64,000 nucleotides of DNA from Plebeiibacterium marinum (GTDB taxonomy: Bacteria > Bacteroidota > Bacteroidia > Bacteroidales > Marinilabiliaceae). The position numbers were made by a program, and so were the translations under genes. Numbering within the stretch: the first letter of the stretch is position 1; each line of letters opens with the position of its first letter. Below the pieces are notes generated by a model that was given only the letters and a program-made list of their open reading frames with translations, was not told the DNA's origin and searched no databases. This document shows positions 27,183 to 35,818 of this stretch, in pieces. Where the stretch lies: assembly GCF_026013615.1 (NCBI RefSeq), contig NZ_JAPDPI010000008.1:1-64000 (forward strand), in the 5' to 3' direction.

Positions 27183-27911
27183 TCACTTCACTATTAACTT
27201 CACTATAGAGAATGCTACATACAAGGCAATAACCAAAGCAATACCTCCAATGCCAAAATAAACTATAAAGGCAAGGCTGCATAGCAAAAGGATATACCTG
27301 TCGATGTTTTCCAGCAGTTTGAAGTTTTTAAACTTTAATGAAAACATGGGGATTTCGGAAACTAAAAGGAAGCAGAAGATCGGAACAAAAGACAGTAGCA
27401 GCCATTGGTTATGAACAAGTCCGCTGAACATACCATTGTCGTGAACAAATACATATCCCAACGAAGAAAGAAACATTCCTGTAGCTGTTGTGGTAAGACC
27501 AATAAAACTTTCTGTCTGGCGCGTATCAACGTTAAACTTTGCCAACCTTAATCCGGAAAATACAGTTACGATAAAAGGCGACAAAACAAAGGCTATTGAA
27601 ATCAAATCATACTGAAACATATCCCCTTCCATATCGCCCATAACAATTTGTTTTAGCATGGCATGTAAAATAGCCATGGGTGCAAAACCAAAGCTTATCA
27701 TATCTGCTAAAGAATCCAACTCTTTTCCTATTGGAGAGTAGGCTTTTAACATACGGGCAGCAAAACCATCCGAGAAATCAAATAGAGCCCCGGCAAAAAC
27801 AAAGAATGCGGCCACATCAATTTTTCCGTTAAAGGCAAAGAAAGCTGCCAACGCGCCACAGAATAAATTTAGACTGGTAATGGTGTTTGGGATATGTTTT
27901 TTGATCGACAT
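27183..27911 (-). CDS. pssA: CDP-diacylglycerol--serine O-phosphatidyltransferase
   Basis: Makes phosphatidylserine, precursor of phosphatidylethanolamine, from CDP-diacylglycerol and serine in the inner membrane. The CDP-alcohol phosphatidyltransferase motif D-G-x2-AR-x8-G-x3-D-x3-D is present as DGFAARMLKAYSPIGKELDS followed by LAD (near residues 49-71), and about six to seven membrane helices fit the family. Length 242 is typical for the Gram-positive-type PssA found in Bacteroidota. A psd gene is not adjacent. It follows, on the same strand, the outer-membrane/DUF4270 pair but is separated from them by a strong terminator. Confidence 0.93.
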   Translation of the reverse strand: MSIKKHIPNTITSLNLFCGALAAFFAFNGKIDVAAFFVFAGALFDFSDGFAARMLKAYSPIGKELDSLADMISFGFAPMAILHAMLKQIVMGDMEGDMFQYDLISIAFVLSPFIVTVFSGLRLAKFNVDTRQTESFIGLTTTATGMFLSSLGYVFVHDNGMFSGLVHNQWLLLSFVPIFCFLLVSEIPMFSLKFKNFKLLENIDRYILLLCSLAFIVYFGIGGIALVIALYVAFSIVKLIVK

Positions 27912-27954
27912 AATTCTGTATTTTAAAATCCAACGAATTTAAAAAAGATATATT

Positions 27955-27997
27955 TCAAAAAAAATCGCATTCAGGAAAATGATCCCTAAATGCGATT
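27955..27997 (-). terminator. terminator after the DUF4270/barrel pair
   Basis: On the minus strand AATCGCATT pairs perfectly with AATGCGATT around a 17-base loop containing an AGG/CCT inner stem, followed by eight Ts. Confidence 0.85.
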
Positions 27998-28046
27998 ATA
28001 TATTTAATAGTCTAATAATCTATTTTCTCAGCTTAAATATCTTCTT

Positions 28047-29282
28047 CTAGTCGAACTGACGCTTCATAAACCAGAATTCAACCATCGATAAGCTCAGGTT
28101 AATTCCAAAATAGTTTTCTTTAATCAAATCACCTCCCCGTGGTCCTCTGCGGCCATAGTTTAGATTAATATTGAAGTACGAACGGCTATTTCTCATCGGG
28201 ATACCAATTCCTGCACTGATTCCTGTATCAATAATAGAATTCCCTTCAACTTTTATATACGAATCTTCAACATATCCGCCAAGTTGGTACAAAAACGGGT
28301 TAGCTCTTTTTGTTTCACGGTTTCTAAACTCAGCTCCCATACTAAAACGGTGGCTGTCTTTTAAATCGGCAGCCCTGCTTTTATAGCTTACGCTGCTCCA
28401 TTCCTGAAACCTATAATCGGCTGCAATCTTTAAACCTCTTTTATTTGCCCAGGCAACACCCCCTGCCATATTAACGGGTATCTTATAGTCTGTGCCATCA
28501 TCAATATCTTCATTGATCCCTGCACCGCTCGACGATGATGTTGTTACTGAACGATTGGTTGCAAAATCCACTTCCGGGCTATAAGTTGCTCCCACACTAA
28601 TTTCCTGATCAAATACGTTAACCCTGTATTGAAATCCCGGTTCAAACTTAAACTGTTGCACATAGTCGGTGTATTCAACACTAAGTGCACCTCCAATAAC
28701 GCTTGAAGAAAATACTTCAGTTTTTTCGATACCTCCAAACAGGTATGACAGTTTCAAACCCAGGGCAAAATTCTTTCCTATGCCAACAGCATTACTTAAA
28801 TAAACTTCATTAACACCTCCGGTGCCTTTGTACTCTTTGCCAATGATGTCCATAGAGCCCTCAATGGTAGATGTAGTTGCTACATTATATCCTACAGAAG
28901 ACACTTGCGATAACCCGAAGCTGGTATACAAATTTTTGGCAGAACGGAATGCCAGTGAAATATTGTGCAATCCACCGGAAATAGCATCGCCGTTACCTTC
29001 ATTGGTTTTATAGTTAGTGAAATTAACGCGTAATCCCATATCGATAAGCATATTCAAACTATCGATGCCAGTTAATGAAGCGGGGTTTAAGGCATTGATA
29101 AAGTTATCTGTTTGAATAGCCATACCAGTACCACCCATACCCTGGTTTTTAACCAGGCCTGAATTATTTATTGACCCTATTCCAAAATTAGTGTATGCCG
29201 AAGGCGCACCTGTTTGTCCTAACAGCGCTGCAGGAAGGGAAATTATTAAAATTATATATAATAGCTTTGTCTTAATCATCAT
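28047..29282 (-). CDS. outer-membrane beta-barrel protein (FadL/PorV-like)
   Basis: A 411-residue protein with a signal peptide (about 1-22, cleavage near LLGQ) and a chain of amphipathic strands. Features such as SAYTNFGIG near the N-terminus, NALNPASLTGIDSLNM (NPAS turn) and GLKLSYLFGG match the FadL/TodX-PorV superfamily of barrels. It lacks the catalytic or lid features needed to name a substrate. The start overlaps the DUF4270 stop by 11 bases (or 8 from the second Met), so the two genes are translated together; the pair may form an outer-membrane complex. Confidence 0.8.
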   Translation of the reverse strand: MMIKTKLLYIILIISLPAALLGQTGAPSAYTNFGIGSINNSGLVKNQGMGGTGMAIQTDNFINALNPASLTGIDSLNMLIDMGLRVNFTNYKTNEGNGDAISGGLHNISLAFRSAKNLYTSFGLSQVSSVGYNVATTSTIEGSMDIIGKEYKGTGGVNEVYLSNAVGIGKNFALGLKLSYLFGGIEKTEVFSSSVIGGALSVEYTDYVQQFKFEPGFQYRVNVFDQEISVGATYSPEVDFATNRSVTTSSSSGAGINEDIDDGTDYKIPVNMAGGVAWANKRGLKIAADYRFQEWSSVSYKSRAADLKDSHRFSMGAEFRNRETKRANPFLYQLGGYVEDSYIKVEGNSIIDTGISAGIGIPMRNSRSYFNINLNYGRRGPRGGDLIKENYFGINLSLSMVEFWFMKRQFD

Positions 29283-30660
29283 AGCTGTCTTTATAATAAT
29301 ATGTATATAGTCTTAACTTAGGTTCAAAATCTTTATCCTGATTATTATGTCCTCCAAAAGAAAGAGTAGTTACCGTAGATCCTTCAAGTGTACCAGGCAG
29401 ACCAACCAAAAACGAGAAGTCATCATCATAAACGCCGTCTAAAAGCTCGGTAACAAATTGTCTGGTAATATCTATAGAATAATATGGGTTCTCTTCTTCA
29501 TCCAAAAAGTTGTCGTTTAATTGCATATATACAACATCGCCCGAATTAGTTGTCAATTGGTCCTTTCTTGCATTTTTTGTGTCCGATTCATATACAGCAA
29601 GATTTGATAGCAGGGTGTTAAAATCATCTTCCACATTAGCTGTAGGTACCAAAATTAACTCCGCTTTAATGATCTGATTTAAGGCAGGTAACATCTCAGC
29701 CCGCTTGAGGCCGGGGAATTCAAATTTGGTTAAAATACCGGTTCCGCCCTGAACATAGCAAATATCATTTAAATCTTTACTATTTATATCAATATCAATG
29801 TTTTCATTATCCAAAAGAGTATAAATACCAGAACCATCTGAAGCATCTTCTGTTTCAATGCTGTTAAATTGATAGGCCGAACTTTCTGCTTTAAATACAA
29901 TTTCCTTGTCCACTCTTTGATCCATTGTTCTGTGGTAGAAAATCTTCATGCAGATGGATTCGGATGCATCATAACCAATTATAGTATTGTTTGTTTCCCG
30001 GTTACTTTTTAGAACAATTCCTCTAAAGAAATCTAAAAACAATGATGACTGTTCAATAGTATCTGTACGCCTTTTAAACATTTCAAATAAATCCCTTCCA
30101 AACTCTTTGTCTAAAGGAATTTTGATTGTATCAGTATCCGACACTTTGCTGAAGCTGGTAGAAAAAGAACCCAGTTCGCGTTTTGCCAAGACTCTGGTTG
30201 TGTTGTAGAAGTTATATTTTACATTATTAACCTCTTGGTCTTTTTTCATATCAATAAGATCAGATGCAACCTCGTTAACAGTAAATGAATGTTCACTAAT
30301 TGTATCGCCCAAATAATAGCCATCATACTTAATGCAAAATTCAATACTGTCATATATATCATCTTCATCCAATACCTGTTTGCCGGGTGTTGTCATCCTG
30401 AAAATAGCATCGGAATGAACATTGCCTAACTGAGGATGAGAGAAACTCCCAACCAATGCCGTTCCTGTTTGAGATGTGCCAACCGAATCAAGGATTGCCG
30501 TACTCATACTGATAGAGAATGTATCGATCATTACAATCCCTGCACTATTATCAATATACTCTTCTCCCATCGGAGTAGATATTTCATCTAAACTTTGATC
30601 GCCACAAGCAAAACAAATGGCAATTAAAATTACACTACATATAAATAGATATTTATGCAT
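29272..30660 (-). CDS. DUF4270 lipoprotein
   Basis: A 462-residue predicted lipoprotein (lipobox CFAC, Cys19) of the Bacteroidota DUF4270 family. The typical sequence run is present: an N-terminal SMSTAILDSVGTSQTGTALV segment, then GSFSHPQLGNVHSDAIFRM, and a central LFLDFFRGIVLKS motif. Members are surface or periplasmic proteins of unknown function. It is co-translated with a beta-barrel gene and is divergent from a Kelch/DUF4907 pair; DUF4270, Kelch and DUF4907 genes are frequent neighbours in this phylum, which suggests one envelope system. Confidence 0.85.
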   Translation of the reverse strand: MHKYLFICSVILIAICFACGDQSLDEISTPMGEEYIDNSAGIVMIDTFSISMSTAILDSVGTSQTGTALVGSFSHPQLGNVHSDAIFRMTTPGKQVLDEDDIYDSIEFCIKYDGYYLGDTISEHSFTVNEVASDLIDMKKDQEVNNVKYNFYNTTRVLAKRELGSFSTSFSKVSDTDTIKIPLDKEFGRDLFEMFKRRTDTIEQSSLFLDFFRGIVLKSNRETNNTIIGYDASESICMKIFYHRTMDQRVDKEIVFKAESSAYQFNSIETEDASDGSGIYTLLDNENIDIDINSKDLNDICYVQGGTGILTKFEFPGLKRAEMLPALNQIIKAELILVPTANVEDDFNTLLSNLAVYESDTKNARKDQLTTNSGDVVYMQLNDNFLDEEENPYYSIDITRQFVTELLDGVYDDDFSFLVGLPGTLEGSTVTTLSFGGHNNQDKDFEPKLRLYTYYYKDSYDD

Positions 30661-31000
30661 GCTTTTTTTAATAAAAATTCGTAAACAAATGCTTTAATAT
30701 ACTGCGTTACCGCCTGTATTGTAAAAACAACGACAAAGGTGCAAAAAAAATTGTATCTGCCAACAATGAACCCGTTTCAATGTCGTTGTTATAATAGAAT
30801 TAATTTAAGATGTAGTTTATAACTTTAAGATAATATGTCTATATTAGCGCAGATTTTTAAGGGTTAATGCAACAAACCAGTTTGATAAATTTTTAAAAAG
30901 TTAATTTCAGGTTAAAGTTTTTAAGGAGTTGGTCAAAGTGGTTTATTAGTTATATAATCGCAAGAGAAAATTTATAATAATAATTTTGAATTTAAACACA
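30661..31000. promoter_or_regulatory. divergent DUF4270/Kelch control region
   Basis: 340 bases without a gene. A perfect 10-bp inverted repeat, AACAACGACA at 30726-30735 and TGTCGTTGTT at 30781-30790, lies on the DUF4270 side; the left arm abuts a near-consensus minus-strand -7 box (CACCTTTG, one mismatch). On the Kelch side TAATTTTG at 30981-30988 is an exact -7 box only 12 bases before the ATG. The arrangement suggests shared control of both directions. Confidence 0.5.
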
Positions 31001-32035
31001 ATGTTAAAGCAGTCAATATTTTTTATCTCAGCTCTTTTGATGGGTAGCTTATGTTTTACCAGTTGTTCTGATGATGACGATGATTATTTAGGAAACTGGG
31101 TAGAATATGGTGACTTTAGTGGTAAAGTACGGTCAGATGCAGTTTCGTTTACTATAGGCGATGATGTATATGTTGGTACAGGATACGATTATGATGATGA
31201 CGAAAAGTTCAATGACTTTTGGAAATTACGAATCTCCGGAACTCCTGAAACCCAAATTTCAATACAATGGACTCAAATTGAGGACCTTCCTGGGGTAGCA
31301 AGAAACAGAGCGGTAGCTTTTGCAACTGATACTAAGGGTTATGTTGGTACAGGAAGTGATGAAGATGATGCTAAATTAAAAGATTTTTATGAGTACGACC
31401 CTGCAACAGGTTGGACTCAAAAATCAGATTTCAAAGGAACAGCACGAAGAGGTGCTACTGCTTTCTGCCTGGATAATATTGGTTATGTGGGTACCGGAGA
31501 AGATGATGATGAAAACAAGAGTGACTTCTTTTCATACAACCCTTCAACAGATACATGGACAGCAATTTCAAATGTACCTAAGAAAAGAAGGTTTGCAATG
31601 AGTTTTGTACTTGATGGAAAAGCTTATTTATTGAGTGGATTCGATAATGGTACATCACACGACGATTTTTATGAGTACGATGTAGCTAACAACGCATGGG
31701 TTGCAAAAAGAAGAATCTCTGATTATACAGATTCTGGTTACGATGATGATTATGACTACGATATTCAAAGATATAGTGCTGTTGTGTTTACCATGGATGG
31801 AAAAGCTTATTTAGCAACAGGAAGTCAAGGTGGTTTAACAAACCAAACATGGGAATGGGATCCAATGACAGATACATGGGATCAAAAAACCGATTTTGAA
31901 GGTGCTGCACGTTCAGGAGCTATTGCTTTTACTGTGAACAACGTAGGTTGGGTAGCAACAGGTGGTAACGGAAGTTACTCTTTTGACGACATGTGGTATT
32001 TTGAGCCAGATGAAGAATATGAGAACAAAGACTAA
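31001..32035 (+). CDS. Kelch-repeat beta-propeller lipoprotein
   Basis: A 344-residue lipoprotein. The signal peptide MLKQSIFFISALLMGS ends in a lipobox (FTSC) followed by an Asp-rich tether DDDDD. About six Kelch repeats follow (each near 45-50 residues), recognisable by repeated RSxAVxFxxxxxxYVGTG and a later Trp, for example ARSGAIAFTVNNVGWVATGG; they should form a beta-propeller. The frame extends 15 bases upstream to a TTG, but that lies inside the candidate -7 box and the ATG at 31001 begins the signal peptide. The stop overlaps the DUF4907 start. Surface binding function inferred. Confidence 0.88.
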   Translation: MLKQSIFFISALLMGSLCFTSCSDDDDDYLGNWVEYGDFSGKVRSDAVSFTIGDDVYVGTGYDYDDDEKFNDFWKLRISGTPETQISIQWTQIEDLPGVARNRAVAFATDTKGYVGTGSDEDDAKLKDFYEYDPATGWTQKSDFKGTARRGATAFCLDNIGYVGTGEDDDENKSDFFSYNPSTDTWTAISNVPKKRRFAMSFVLDGKAYLLSGFDNGTSHDDFYEYDVANNAWVAKRRISDYTDSGYDDDYDYDIQRYSAVVFTMDGKAYLATGSQGGLTNQTWEWDPMTDTWDQKTDFEGAARSGAIAFTVNNVGWVATGGNGSYSFDDMWYFEPDEEYENKD

Positions 32036-32345
32036 GTTTGTTTCTATTCTTATTCTTTTTGTTATTTGCTTTACTGGTTTTAGTTGTAAAAACAAAAAGA
32101 AGTATCATATTGAATATACCATTATTGAAGTAGATAATGGTTGGGGTTATGACATCTCTGTAAATGGTAAGGTTTTTATCCATCAGGATGTGATCCCTGG
32201 AGTTCAAGGCAAAAAGGCCTTTTATAGCCAACAAGACGCAGAAAAAGCTGCTAAATTGGTTGTGAAAAAAATAGAAAACAAAGAAATGCCTCCTGCAGTT
32301 TCCACACAGGAACTCAAGGAATTAGGCATTAAAACAGATTCTTAA
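32019..32345 (+). CDS. DUF4907 lipoprotein
   Basis: A 108-residue protein with a lipoprotein signal (FSC, cysteine near residue 23) and the DUF4907 pattern YDISVNGKVFIHQDVIPGVQG followed by a Lys-rich helix AEKAAKLVVKKI. The ATG at 32019 overlaps the Kelch gene by 17 bases, so they are translationally coupled. The longer frame opening at 31962 is inside the Kelch gene and lacks a signal. DUF4907 proteins nearly always accompany Kelch genes in Bacteroidota; function unknown. Ends at a strong terminator. Confidence 0.85.
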   Translation: MRTKTKFVSILILFVICFTGFSCKNKKKYHIEYTIIEVDNGWGYDISVNGKVFIHQDVIPGVQGKKAFYSQQDAEKAAKLVVKKIENKEMPPAVSTQELKELGIKTDS

Positions 32346-32658
32346 CGGAAATCGAAATATAAAGCCGGGATTGATTTTTCAATCCCGGTTTTTTTATGCC
32401 TGAATATGGCATATTTATATGGACTGAAGAAAGTACAGTGTATGTCACATACTTTTTCCCTTGTGATACAGTTGAACCCGTAATAATGTCGGTTGAAACG
32501 CTACAAAATACAGTTCATCCCGAAATTAGTCAAGAAAAATTTCATCCAAGCTATAACCTTTGTCGATCTTTTTGCGTTAAATCAAGCAGTTATCACACAA
32601 GGATAACGTTCAGGGAATTAATAACAAAAGATTTTTTGATATGGAGTGCAGAGCGGCG
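32346..32658. other. 313-base region between DUF4907 and PAP2 genes
   Basis: After the terminator (32365-32395) this holds only AT-rich sequence. A near -7 box AACCTTTG at 32555-32562 (one mismatch) could serve the PAP2 gene. An open frame from 32396 to 32662 begins inside the terminator and overlaps the next gene, so I do not accept it. Confidence 0.5.
32365..32395 (+). terminator. terminator after DUF4907
   Basis: A perfect 10-bp stem CCGGGATTGA / TCAATCCCGG with a 4-base loop, then seven Ts. Confidence 0.9.
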
Positions 32659-33465
32659 ATGAGATCAATCTTTTTAATTACATTAATTTGCTTACCTTCT
32701 TTACTATGTTGTCAATTGGCCAAGTTTCCTTACAAACTTAAAAAGTCCGATTTCTTTATTTTAGGCATGGGCGTATCTGCCAAACTTGTGGCTGACAGCA
32801 GGGAAAGTGCCACACCAATGTCCTATGATGAAATCAGTAGCTTGCAAAGGACTGATATTAGCAGTTTAAACCGGGGGGCAACCTATAACTGGAACCAGGG
32901 ATTGCACAAAGGAAGCGACTTTACCCGGGGACTGTTGCTTTTTGCACCCTCGCTTATGGTGGTAAACAGCGGGGTACAAACCCAGTTTGGGCACAGCTTT
33001 ATTTATGGGGCTATGTACCTTGAAGTGGCCATGCTTACCTTTGGATTAACTGATTTATCCAAAACCATGGCGCAAAGAATCAGACCATACTTATATAATC
33101 CTGATGTTAGTATGGAAGATAAGCAAAACCAGATGAAGTATAATAATGGTTTCGATTCGTTTTGGTCGGGTCATACGGCCATGGCATTTGCATCGGCCGT
33201 ATTCCTATCTAAAACCTACAGCGATATATATGGAAAAAATACTTTCAGCAAAGTGATATGGGGATCAAGCCTGGCATTGGCTTCAACTACAGGCTATCTG
33301 CGCTATAAGTCGGGAAACCATTATCCTACCGATATTCTGGTTGGGGCATTGGTAGGAAGTGCTATTGGGTTTATTGTTCCTTCAATGCATAAAAAAGAAA
33401 AACGGAACGACTATTTGAGTTATAGTGTTGGGGCAGGAAATTTTATGGTCAGATATACTTTTTAG
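32659..33465 (+). CDS. PAP2-family acid phosphatase, exported
   Basis: A 268-residue protein with a signal peptide (MRSIFLITLICLPSLLCC) and a complete PAP2 phosphatase signature: KTMAQRIRP (KxxxxxxRP), FWSGHTAMAF (SGH) and YLRYKSGNHYPTDILVG (Rx5Hx3D). Such enzymes dephosphorylate lipid phosphates such as undecaprenyl pyrophosphate or lipid A, or soluble phosphates, in the periplasm or envelope. The start is the ATG at 32659, which begins the signal peptide; an ATG at 32641 adds six residues with no effect. Monocistronic. Substrate not determinable. Confidence 0.88.
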   Translation: MRSIFLITLICLPSLLCCQLAKFPYKLKKSDFFILGMGVSAKLVADSRESATPMSYDEISSLQRTDISSLNRGATYNWNQGLHKGSDFTRGLLLFAPSLMVVNSGVQTQFGHSFIYGAMYLEVAMLTFGLTDLSKTMAQRIRPYLYNPDVSMEDKQNQMKYNNGFDSFWSGHTAMAFASAVFLSKTYSDIYGKNTFSKVIWGSSLALASTTGYLRYKSGNHYPTDILVGALVGSAIGFIVPSMHKKEKRNDYLSYSVGAGNFMVRYTF

Positions 33466-33570
33466 AAAAGAGGTTTTTCAACCATAGGTTTCGATACAGC
33501 ATGTAAATAAATCTTTTTTTCTTCCGACTGTACTTTAGTTACTGGTCCAATATTTCTATTTTGAATAAAA

Positions 33571-33613
33571 TAAAAAAACACCACCAAAAGACTCCTGTCC
33601 TAAGGTGGTGTTT
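33571..33613 (-). terminator. terminator downstream of the porin/PstS-like operon
   Basis: On the minus strand a perfect 10-bp stem (AAACACCACC / GGTGGTGTTT, 18-base loop) is followed by TTTTTTTA, about 80 bases after the PstS-like stop at 33690. Confidence 0.75.
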
Positions 33614-33689
33614 GCAACTAACTATTTGATCCGGGTCCAATTATTGTAACCGAACCCAGGAGGATGAGTAAATGTTGATTGGGTAAAAT

Positions 33690-34115
33690 TTACTCTATTA
33701 TTGTGATTACTTTAACACCGCTTAAATTGGCATCATCAGATACATAGCCAATGGCGCCTTTATTGTTTTTTACGTAGTCTACAACTTCCTTGTCGGAATC
33801 CTTTTCAATCGGAGCAGTAGTCATTCCGGAGAATATAGCCTTTTGCCAATAGCTTCTAATGGCTGCCACTTTTTTGTTGAAAACTTCTGTTGAAAAGGTT
33901 TCCCTTACGTTGGCATTGGCTTTTTGATCTATTGGGGTTATCTCAATTCCGTTGTCCCATTTTTTGTGTTTCTTCAAAAATACCAGTGCCAGTTCTTTTT
34001 GCGAAATGCTGTTGGTATTGTTTGATGTGTTAACAATTACTTTGAATGATGTGGCCATTACTTCAGTGCTTAGTGCTGTAATGGATAATATTATAAGTAG
34101 TATGAGTTTTTTCAT
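33690..34115 (-). CDS. small PstS-like periplasmic substrate-binding protein without ABC transporter
   Basis: A 141-residue protein with a signal peptide (MKKLILLIILSITALSTEVMA). The mature chain resembles one lobe of the phosphate-binding PBP family: FKVIVNTSNNTNSISQ, LALVFLKKHKKWDNG and the terminal KNNKGAIGYVSDD-type phrase (GxIGY) are characteristic. At 141 residues it is half the size of PstS, and no PstCAB genes are nearby. I start it at 34115 because an upstream ATG at 34238 would overlap the porin gene and place the signal internally. It follows the porin by 31 bases and may act as a sensory or ligand-capture partner of that locus. Confidence 0.8.
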   Translation of the reverse strand: MKKLILLIILSITALSTEVMATSFKVIVNTSNNTNSISQKELALVFLKKHKKWDNGIEITPIDQKANANVRETFSTEVFNKKVAAIRSYWQKAIFSGMTTAPIEKDSDKEVVDYVKNNKGAIGYVSDDANLSGVKVITIIE

Positions 34116-34146
34116 TTTGTTCTTTTTTAAATGATTACCCGCTTCG

Positions 34147-35235
34147 TTAAAATGAATAAATAAATGATAGTACCATGCCATCAATATCTTGTACTTTATG
34201 CTCGTAGTGTAAGTACTCCAGTTTAAAGCTGCTTTCAAATGTTGGTTTAAACATTAATCCTGCCGTGTAACGTTCAAACTCAATGTCGTTTGTTGTTTGG
34301 TATTCGTAGCGCGCATATGGAGTGAACTTATTAATCATTTGGCTTAGTTCAATAAACGAACCTTTTAAATCTACTTCATCCGGCCCAATCGAAAAATCAG
34401 AATTCCAGAATTCACCAATTACTTTGGTGTTGTTTAATGCAAGTTTAAAGTCCAGACCATATGTAAGTTTATCAGTCTCCAGTTCTTTTACCATATCAAA
34501 TTTGGTTAAATACACCGGTATGTATTCATTTTTGGGTTTAAAAACATTAAAACCAACTTTTATATAATCCTGATAGGCCAACCTGATATTTCCACCTAAT
34601 GCCACATTATAAGAGTTGTTGTAGCCTTGGTGTATAGTGTAGTCGCTTTGAATAATGTTTTTATAATAGGCCACTTCATCTCCAAAAAAGCCTACGGCTC
34701 CTGTTTTCATCCAGGTAGTGTTTCTGTACCCTCCGGCAAATACCTCATAACTAAATGTAAGGTTGCTCCCAATATGTCCGTTAAGTGAAACGGCATCCAT
34801 ATTTAGTGGGAAAAACTCGTGGTTCGAAACCAATACCGGTAAAGTGGCACTCGAATTCACAGGAGCATAGTAATAAGTGTTCATAGGGCTTAGGGGTGTT
34901 AAAAAGCGACCAGCCTTAATGTTTGTTTTTTCGCCAAGCTTGTATTGTATGTTAGCTTCATTTAACATTTGGTTAAATGAAAAATCAGGACGGTACACAA
35001 ATACCGCCTTGAAAGTGAGGTTTTCTGTAGGTTGGTATGTGGTCAATAATCCGGCTTCGGCCAGGGTAACACCATAGTTATTGTCGTATCCCTTTAAATC
35101 GTCAAAAGCATTAAATTCCGTTGAAATATACCCGGTAATCCTTTTTTGTGGTTCCCAGTTGTCCTGAGCTTTTACGTTAAAAGCTGCAGACAACAGCATC
35201 AATACCCATGCAATAGTAATTATTCTTCTCTTCAT
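34147..35235 (-). CDS. outer-membrane porin-like beta-barrel
   Basis: A 362-residue protein with a signal peptide (cleavage near NVKAQ) and repeated amphipathic strands typical of phosphate/carbohydrate-type porins: ITGYISTEFNAFDDLKG near the N-terminus, AGRFLTPLSPMNTYYYAPV in the middle, and a final strand GMVLSFIYSF ending in phenylalanine, the outer-membrane insertion signal. Similar porins often accompany solitary PstS-like proteins. It lies between a receiver-only protein (152 bases upstream) and the PstS-like gene, all on the minus strand. Substrate unknown; phosphate or another oxyanion is a reasonable guess. Confidence 0.78.
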   Translation of the reverse strand: MKRRIITIAWVLMLLSAAFNVKAQDNWEPQKRITGYISTEFNAFDDLKGYDNNYGVTLAEAGLLTTYQPTENLTFKAVFVYRPDFSFNQMLNEANIQYKLGEKTNIKAGRFLTPLSPMNTYYYAPVNSSATLPVLVSNHEFFPLNMDAVSLNGHIGSNLTFSYEVFAGGYRNTTWMKTGAVGFFGDEVAYYKNIIQSDYTIHQGYNNSYNVALGGNIRLAYQDYIKVGFNVFKPKNEYIPVYLTKFDMVKELETDKLTYGLDFKLALNNTKVIGEFWNSDFSIGPDEVDLKGSFIELSQMINKFTPYARYEYQTTNDIEFERYTAGLMFKPTFESSFKLEYLHYEHKVQDIDGMVLSFIYSF

Positions 35236-35276
35236 CTCTCTATAAATTAAATAATGTCTTATTTATACCTGGTTTC

Positions 35277-35366
35277 TGCAAGAAAACTCATGATTCCTGC
35301 GCTCACCCCTTTGATTCCCTAAAGGGGTGTGGGTGGGCTAGCAAAAATTTCAGCAGTTTTCTTGCA
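35277..35366. repeat. 90-bp nested inverted repeat between receiver gene and porin
   Basis: The outer arms TGCAAGAAAACT (35277-35288) and AGTTTTCTTGCA (35355-35366) are perfect 12-bp inverted repeats. Inside, CACCCCTTT (35304-35312) and AAAGGGGTG (35321-35329) form a second perfect 9-bp stem. No coding potential. Could be a MITE/REP-like element, a processing site or a weak terminator separating the porin genes from the regulators. Confidence 0.7.
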
Positions 35367-35387
35367 AGCTCTACCTAAAATGCATCG

Positions 35388-35768
35388 TTAACCGGCAATA
35401 GCCTTTTCTACGGTTGGGATCAGTTCTGTGTAAACATCCTTTTTAAGCACACAATCCATGAAGCCATGCTCTTTCAATGATTGAAGCAATAATTGGCTGC
35501 AGTGCATGGTTATGGCAATTACTTTAATGTTATGATGAGGATATTTGGATATATAATGTGACGCCGTTTGCAGCCCATCCAGACCCGGCATATTTATATC
35601 CATAAAAACGATGTTGGGAATGTTCATGCACCTCTTTTCAATGAACTCATTACCAGAGGAAGCTTCGCAAGATATTTCCCAATTGGTATTGGTTTCAATA
35701 AAAAACCTTAGTCCTGCCCTAAATATTTTGTTGTCATCAACAATCGCAATTTTCAAATTGTCCTTCAT
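35388..35768 (-). CDS. receiver-only response regulator
   Basis: A 126-residue CheY-type receiver with no output domain. The phosphorylation pocket is complete: DDN near the N-terminus, the acceptor Asp in FMDINMPGLDG, the Thr in IAITMH and the Lys in VLKKD. I start at the ATG at 35768 (MKDNLKIAIVDDN; an ATG three bases earlier is equivalent); the longer frame to 35798 would start upstream of a good -7 box. It follows the NarL-type regulator (gap 234 bases) and precedes the porin. A stand-alone receiver may act as a phosphate sink or partner-switch for the kinase upstream. Confidence 0.88.
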   Translation of the reverse strand: MKDNLKIAIVDDNKIFRAGLRFFIETNTNWEISCEASSGNEFIEKRCMNIPNIVFMDINMPGLDGLQTASHYISKYPHHNIKVIAITMHCSQLLLQSLKEHGFMDCVLKKDVYTELIPTVEKAIAG

Positions 35769-35787
35769 CATAGTTTTGTTTACAGTG

Positions 35788-35818
35788 CAAAGTTGCACCT
35801 CAAGAAGGGATTTTGAAA
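35788..35818 (-). promoter_or_regulatory. promoter of the receiver-only gene
   Basis: Minus-strand CAACTTTG (35795-35788, one mismatch to TAnnTTTG) and TTTC (35818-35815) are separated by exactly 19 bases. Predicted start near 35781 gives a leader of about 13 bases. Confidence 0.5.

Noticed and set aside
32396-32662. 88-codon open frame between DUF4907 and PAP2 genes
   Set aside because: It begins inside a strong terminator, overlaps the PAP2 start and its composition is unlike a protein.
33690-34115. Call of PstS of a phosphate ABC transporter
   Set aside because: Half the normal size and no PstCAB or PhoU genes nearby.
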